From NCBI GenBank assembly GCA_947446575.1, contig CANFHC010000011.1:47486-111485 (forward strand): a DNA stretch of 64,000 bases, in the 5' to 3' direction. Each line of letters starts with the position of its first letter. The stretch's first letter is position 1. The notes beneath the pieces are model-generated. The model did not search any database, was not told the DNA's origin, and saw only the letters and a program-made list of their open reading frames with translations. The stretch is from Bacteriovoracaceae bacterium. GTDB lineage: Bacteria > Bdellovibrionota > Bacteriovoracia > Bacteriovoracales > Bacteriovoracaceae. Both the position numbers and the translations under genes were made by a program. Shown in pieces: positions 59,738 to 64,000 of the stretch.

Positions 59738-61057
59738 CTAGACTTTCTTTCCAATAGCAAAATAAGTAAACCCTTCAGCTTGAACTTTTTTAGTATCGTA
59801 AAGATTTCTTCCATCGAAGATAACAGGTTTATTTAAACGTTTTTTAATTTCAGAAAAGTCTGGAGTTGTGAACTCTCGCCACTCAGTAACTGTAATTAAA
59901 GCGTCTGCTCCATTAAGAGCGTCGTATTTATTTTCAAATGATTTAATTTTTCCTTCGCATTCTTTGTATTCGCTCATCATATGCAAATAATTTTCTGTGG
60001 CAACTGGATCAAAAATATTAACAGTTGCTCCAGCACCAATGAGTTTGCAGGCCATCGCAATTGCTGCTGTTTCACGAACATCATCAGTATTGGCTTTAAA
60101 AGCAACTCCCCAAAAAGCGAACACTTTGCCTTTTAGATTTTCTCCGTAGTGCTTAACAACTTTACTGAAGACATAAGATTTTTGTTCGTCATTGACTTCT
60201 TCAGTTGCATTGACGATTTTCAAATTCATTCCATAATCTTCTGCTGTCGCAATGAGGGCCTTCACGTCTTTTGGAAAACATGATCCACCGTAACCTGGAC
60301 CTGGATATAAAAAGTGTCCACCAATTCTCTTGTCTGAAGAAATTCCTTTTCTCACTTCTTCGATATCAGCATCAGTTGCATCACAAAGGCGAGCGATCTC
60401 ATTGATGAAAGAAATTTTTGTAGCTAAGAAACAGTTTGCTGCATATTTACTCATTTCAGCTGAAAGATTGCTCATTCCATAAATTGGATTTCCTTGGCGA
60501 ACAAGTGGAGCGTATAACTCTTCCATGACTTTCATAGCTGCCTCATCTTGATGACCAATGATCACCCGATCTGGTCTCATAAAATCTTCAACAGCTGAAC
60601 CTTCTTTTAAAAATTCAGGATTATTTACCAGTTGAAATTTTTTCTTTGTATTTTCTGCGATTAATTTTCTCAATTCATTATTTGTTCCAACAGGAACAGT
60701 TGACTTGATAACGATGATTGCTCCGTCGGCAATATTTTTTGCAACTGCAATAGCTGCGGCTTTTAAATATTTTAGATCAGCCCTTCCATCGTCCGCAGAA
60801 GGCGTTCCTACTGCTAGAAATATAGACTTAGCTTCTTTGACAGAATCGTAATCCAAAGAAAAATGCAGACGACCCGCTTTAATATTTCTTTCTAATAATT
60901 CATTTAAACCTGGTTCATAGATCGGGGACTTTCCAGCTTTAAGCATTTCAATTTTTTTAGGGTCGATATCTATACAAGTAACATCGTGACCGATTTCTGC
61001 AAAACATGTCCCGCTAACAAGACCAACATAGCCAGTACCAATAACTGAAACTTTCAT
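59738..61057 (-). CDS. ugd: UDP-glucose 6-dehydrogenase
   Basis: 439 residues. N-terminal NAD motif GTGYVGLVSGTCFAE, SPIYEPGLNELL, and catalytic Cys in GPGYGGSCFPKDV, then FWGVAFKANTDDVRE. It oxidises UDP-glucose to UDP-glucuronate for envelope polysaccharide or lipid A sugars. GDP-mannose dehydrogenase is less likely given the motif set. Start has GGAG seven bases before ATG. Confidence 0.94.
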   Translation of the reverse strand: MKVSVIGTGYVGLVSGTCFAEIGHDVTCIDIDPKKIEMLKAGKSPIYEPGLNELLERNIKAGRLHFSLDYDSVKEAKSIFLAVGTPSADDGRADLKYLKAAAIAVAKNIADGAIIVIKSTVPVGTNNELRKLIAENTKKKFQLVNNPEFLKEGSAVEDFMRPDRVIIGHQDEAAMKVMEELYAPLVRQGNPIYGMSNLSAEMSKYAANCFLATKISFINEIARLCDATDADIEEVRKGISSDKRIGGHFLYPGPGYGGSCFPKDVKALIATAEDYGMNLKIVNATEEVNDEQKSYVFSKVVKHYGENLKGKVFAFWGVAFKANTDDVRETAAIAMACKLIGAGATVNIFDPVATENYLHMMSEYKECEGKIKSFENKYDALNGADALITVTEWREFTTPDFSEIKKRLNKPVIFDGRNLYDTKKVQAEGFTYFAIGKKV

Positions 61058-61107
61058 GATTTTTCTCCGTAGGTTTACCCATAGACAATAGCATTCCTAA
61101 AGCAAAT

Positions 61108-62079
61108 ATGCTAAAAATTTATATGTTCAAAAATGCCTTGAAATTAATCTTAGCTGCAGCACTGCTTTATTGGTTAATTTCGAGCGGAAAGCTCGATCTA
61201 TCATTAATTCAGAAATCTTTTCACGTAGGACCTCAATGGATTTTTGCAATTTTACTTCTTTTGGGCCAATTTGCGCTTGGAACTTATCGTTACAAACTTT
61301 TACTTGAGACTAAGAGTCAAAAATCTCTTTCCTATTCTACGATTTTTCGTATTAATTATATTGGAGTTTTTTTCTCTAGCGTTCTCCCCGGCGCAGTGAC
61401 GGGTGACCTAATTAAATTGCTCTATATTAACAAACTCGATGAAAATTTTACCAAATCATTTCTCATAACAATTACATTGTTCGATAGAATCATGGGGCTC
61501 ATCTCACTTCTTTTTCTTTCCGCTTGTTTTAGCTTGGTGTATTACTCAGAAATCCATCTGCTTTCTCCTCAACTCTCTCACGTTATAAAATTAAATTTAC
61601 TGCTTTTTGGTGCGGCTTTAGTCTTTTTGGCGCTTTTAATTTCACCCGAAAAATACCAGTCTCTCATTTACTTTCTAATTGAAAAAATTCCATTTATTGG
61701 TTCAAAAATAGCAGGACTTCTTAAACAATTTTTTTCATTGCGAGAGCAAAAAAAGGACGTCCTTAAATGTTTTTTGATTGGTGTGGGCTGCCATTTTATG
61801 TCAATCATGGCCTTCTGGATTGTGAGTTCGCCTTTTTTAACAAGTGCTCTACCTTTTCAATACGCTTTTACATTTATTCCAATCGGGATGATTGCGATGG
61901 CGATTCCCATTTCTCCTGGGGGGCTTGGAGTGGGCCACGTGCTTTTTGCCAACCTTTTTTCTTTTGTCCATATAGATAATGGAGCATCTCTTTTTAATCT
62001 TTTTTACTTATGTAATTTGACTGTGAATTTTTTGGGTGTCATTCCCTACGTGCTTATAGGAAGAAATAAATTAGATTGA
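61108..62079 (+). CDS. LPG-synthase-TM/UPF0104 flippase-like membrane protein
   Basis: 323 residues with about eight membrane helices. SVLPGAVTGDLIKLLYI and PISPGGLGVGHVLFANLF are hallmarks of the lysylphosphatidylglycerol synthetase transmembrane (AglD/MprF-N) family, thought to flip lipids or lipid-linked sugars. No aminoacyl-transferase domain is fused. No clear ribosome site before the ATG. It overlaps the convergent GT2 gene by 9 bases. Confidence 0.88.
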   Translation: MLKIYMFKNALKLILAAALLYWLISSGKLDLSLIQKSFHVGPQWIFAILLLLGQFALGTYRYKLLLETKSQKSLSYSTIFRINYIGVFFSSVLPGAVTGDLIKLLYINKLDENFTKSFLITITLFDRIMGLISLLFLSACFSLVYYSEIHLLSPQLSHVIKLNLLLFGAALVFLALLISPEKYQSLIYFLIEKIPFIGSKIAGLLKQFFSLREQKKDVLKCFLIGVGCHFMSIMAFWIVSSPFLTSALPFQYAFTFIPIGMIAMAIPISPGGLGVGHVLFANLFSFVHIDNGASLFNLFYLCNLTVNFLGVIPYVLIGRNKLD

Positions 62080-62826
62080 TTTCGATTTTTCTAAATCAAT
62101 CATCTTGGCATATTTCAGCAACACATACTGAGCATTAATAAAACAGATGATAAAACCGTATCTTCCATCGAGAATTCCCAATTTCAAAATATAGTCTTTA
62201 AAAAATTGATAAAGTGGTCTACTCACTAATTTTGTAAGACTTGCGCGTTTCCCTTTTTCAAAAAGTGCGCGGGCCTCAATAGTTGTAAATTTATTTGTCT
62301 GCAAAACATGCGAAGAAATTGAATTATAAGAATAATGAAGTAAATCGCCACCGATGTGCTCAACAACTCCATCAACTTCTAAGGCGTCATGTGGATTATT
62401 CCCTACCCAACGGGCCTTAGCTTTTTTTACGATACGAAGTTTTGTGTCTGGATACCATCCACAATAACGAACCCAGTGACCGTTATATTCTGTCAGGCGA
62501 TTAAATTTATATCCATCAACATTAAATTGAGATTTTAATTTTAATATTTCTGCCGCAAGTTCTCTCGAGAGCGCTTCATCTGCATCTAAAGAAAGTACGT
62601 ATTCATGACTAGCTTTTTGGAGAGCAAAGTTTTTCTGTTCAACATAACCTAAAAATTTCTGTTGAATAAAACGCACATTGTATTTTTCACAAATTTCGCG
62701 AGTTTTATCTGTAGAGAGTGAATCTACCACTACAATTTCATCTGCAATTAATCGCACTGACTCTATACATCGACCGATATTTTTTTCTTCATTTAATGTG
62801 ATGATGACAACTGAAAATTTATTCAT
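62071..62826 (-). CDS. glycosyltransferase family 2, WaaE/KdtX-like (copy 2)
   Basis: 251 residues, colinear with the copy at 56839-57600 and similar along the full length (shared VRFI, EQKNFAL, YVLSLDADEALS, GHWVR-CGWYPDTKLR, GDLLHYSY and LDGRYG blocks). The DxD site is intact. It overlaps the upstream gene by 4 bases. It presumably adds a sugar to a related acceptor; gene duplication then divergence is the simple reading. Confidence 0.92.
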   Translation of the reverse strand: MNKFSVVIITLNEEKNIGRCIESVRLIADEIVVVDSLSTDKTREICEKYNVRFIQQKFLGYVEQKNFALQKASHEYVLSLDADEALSRELAAEILKLKSQFNVDGYKFNRLTEYNGHWVRYCGWYPDTKLRIVKKAKARWVGNNPHDALEVDGVVEHIGGDLLHYSYNSISSHVLQTNKFTTIEARALFEKGKRASLTKLVSRPLYQFFKDYILKLGILDGRYGFIICFINAQYVLLKYAKMIDLEKSKSI

Positions 62827-63860
62827 GCCCTAAATCCGATTTGTTTTTCAGAAGCTTGTAAAATGAGCCTAAAGTCATTGCTCCAAGGATGAGCAAGTTT
62901 TGATTTCATCTTAAGTGGAACTGTTGATTTTTTTAAGAGGCAATCAAAATAAGTAGGCTCAGTGATCACCATTTTATCTCTCATGTCTTTGGGGACATCG
63001 CTTTTTCGCTCACACCAAATGACCTTGCCTGCTTTAATTTTTTTTAATAATTCTGGAGAATATTTTTTAGAGTTACCAACAAAATAAGCATTCTCAACCT
63101 TATCCAATTCCCAAATATCATTCATTCGCAAGATGCGCTCTTTCATAACTGGTGGGTGCGTTCCAAAATACAGCGCACATTTATTCTTGCGAGCATCTTT
63201 GAAACCTTTCTCCAGCTTTTTTTCTAAATCTTCAGCCGAGTGATAAAGTTTACCCATGTCATGCATTTTTTCTTTATAAGAATTTTTCTCGCGCACATGC
63301 CCGTAGTGAAAAATACGAGCTTCTGTATAAAAAATTTTTTTATAGTTTCTAAATCCTTGAGCGTCCCCCCAAGATTCAATCGGTGACTTTAACTTTATTG
63401 CCCGAATTTCATTGGGATACCATTTTTTTGAAATGGCCAAATGATGGTGAGTCAACCAAAAATGTAAATAGCGAAATGAGATAGCATCACAGCCTTCTGC
63501 CTGAGCTTTTTCAATATCATTTTTAAGAATCTCATAATCATCAGGATGAAGAACTTCATCGGCTTGCAGGTAGATCCCCCAAGCATTTTCTTCAATGCCT
63601 TGATCAGCACGAAGGGCCTCTAGAGCAATATTCGTTTCAACAGAAAGCACTAAACCTTTTTTTAGACTCATGTCCCATACGCTAGGAATAATTTTTACAA
63701 AGGGAAATTTTTTTATTTCTTCTTCGGTAGTATCGTCGCCTCGATCGAGGGCCAGATAAATTTTTTCGACTAAAGGTGCAAGGGATTGGAGTGACTCTTT
63801 AAATGAGTAATCGTATTTCACTCCATTTCTTAGTAGTGTAAAACCAAAAAGCTTAATCAA
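62823..63860 (-). CDS. GT-A-type glycosyltransferase-like protein
   Basis: 345 residues. N-terminal FGFTLLRNGVKYDYSFKESLQSLAPLVEKIYLALDRGDDTTEE in sequence and WGIYLQADEVLHPDDYEIL are a GT2-like pattern, with QADE in the place of DxD. C-terminal about 90 residues are Lys-rich and unassigned. TTG start (no in-frame ATG nearby); it overlaps the previous gene's stop by 8 bases, so translation is coupled. Confidence 0.75.
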   Translation of the reverse strand: MIKLFGFTLLRNGVKYDYSFKESLQSLAPLVEKIYLALDRGDDTTEEEIKKFPFVKIIPSVWDMSLKKGLVLSVETNIALEALRADQGIEENAWGIYLQADEVLHPDDYEILKNDIEKAQAEGCDAISFRYLHFWLTHHHLAISKKWYPNEIRAIKLKSPIESWGDAQGFRNYKKIFYTEARIFHYGHVREKNSYKEKMHDMGKLYHSAEDLEKKLEKGFKDARKNKCALYFGTHPPVMKERILRMNDIWELDKVENAYFVGNSKKYSPELLKKIKAGKVIWCERKSDVPKDMRDKMVITEPTYFDCLLKKSTVPLKMKSKLAHPWSNDFRLILQASEKQIGFRA

Positions 63861-63999
63861 ATTTAAAAATCTTAGTTGCGTCTACGTGACCGTAGCGTAT
63901 CCATTTTGTTTTAAAAGATTCAATTCGAAGTAAAAATTTTAATTCTTCACCTGGATTTTTGAGCTTGCGGATTTTTTTACATTCTTTCTTCAAAATCGC
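63853..63999 (-). CDS. C-terminal fragment of a gene entering from the right edge
   Basis: A minus-strand frame is open from the window's right edge to a TAA at 63853, encoding 48 residues that end RYGHVDATKIFKFD. It overlaps the next gene by 8 bases, the usual spacing in this operon. Composition is Lys/Ile-rich. Too short to assign; probably another envelope biosynthesis gene. Confidence 0.55.
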   Translation of the reverse strand, partial: AILKKECKKIRKLKNPGEELKFLLRIESFKTKWIRYGHVDATKIFKFD

Positions 64000-64000
64000 A

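Noticed and set aside
1..64000. CRISPR arrays, insertion sequences, integrases, tRNA and rRNA genes
   Set aside because: Looked for repeats, transposase-like proteins and RNA genes in the gaps; all gaps are under 300 bases and none holds such a feature that I can see.

Overview
The window is a gene-dense, AT-rich bacterial chromosome segment (I judge roughly 35-38% GC by eye, not computed) with no rRNA, tRNA, CRISPR array, transposon or phage genes that I can see. The gene content fits a Gram-negative, flagellated, diderm bacterium with many exported lipoproteins: a long flgB-to-flgE flagellar operon containing the TIGR02530-type gene, a RodA/PBP2/MreCD elongation module, an Mla-type lipid transporter, Mpl muropeptide ligase and single-chain GlyRS. 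I infer a member of the Bdellovibrionota, most likely Bacteriovoracia, from style and content; no marker gene here proves it.
Layout. 1-3.3 kb: end of an HD phosphohydrolase gene, a rhodanese-like protein without its catalytic Cys, a degenerate HD-GYP-like protein behind a sigma-28-like promoter, and a MarR regulator. 3.3-7.9 kb: mreC-mreD-mrdA-rodA (minus strand, no mreB). 8.0-9.8 kb: PpiD-like chaperone and a ferredoxin. 9.8-11.3 kb: YiiX-like lipoprotein. 11.3-26.9 kb: one minus-strand flagellar operon, starting with a 960-residue exported TPR-like protein and a degenerate sigma-54-activator-like regulator, then flgB, flgC, fliE-fliJ, a MotE-like gene, fliK, flgD, a TIGR02530 gene and flgE, closed by a hairpin terminator. 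27.2-30.0 kb: lipoprotein-mlaE-mlaF-mlaD. 30.0-33.9 kb: ahpF, ahpC and an NtrC-family regulator. 34.0-38.7 kb: metK, an exported protein with a SleB-like C-terminal region, and mpl.
38.9-45.4 kb is the most unusual part. It is a plus-strand operon of three lipoproteins whose folds I read as ADP-ribosyltransferase, nucleoside phosphorylase and IucA/IucC-type synthetase, followed by an alpha/beta hydrolase. The three lipoproteins are unrelated along their length but all end in the same short Cys-containing tail. 45.4-55.8 kb: a serine hydrolase, ppdK, glycyl-tRNA synthetase, an MsbA-like exporter, recO translationally coupled to a RelE/Xre toxin-antitoxin pair, a compact SF2 helicase, rsmE and a NifU-like protein. 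55.8-64 kb: envelope glycan genes (glycosyltransferases of families 9, 2 and 4, ugd, an LPG-synthase-type flippase) with a nitrilase and a small exported protein.
The best candidate for an undescribed system is the lipoprotein trio with the shared C-terminal tail. The next most interesting items are the ATPase-degenerate regulator and exported TPR protein heading the flagellar operon, and the twin hairpins behind flgC and fliE.
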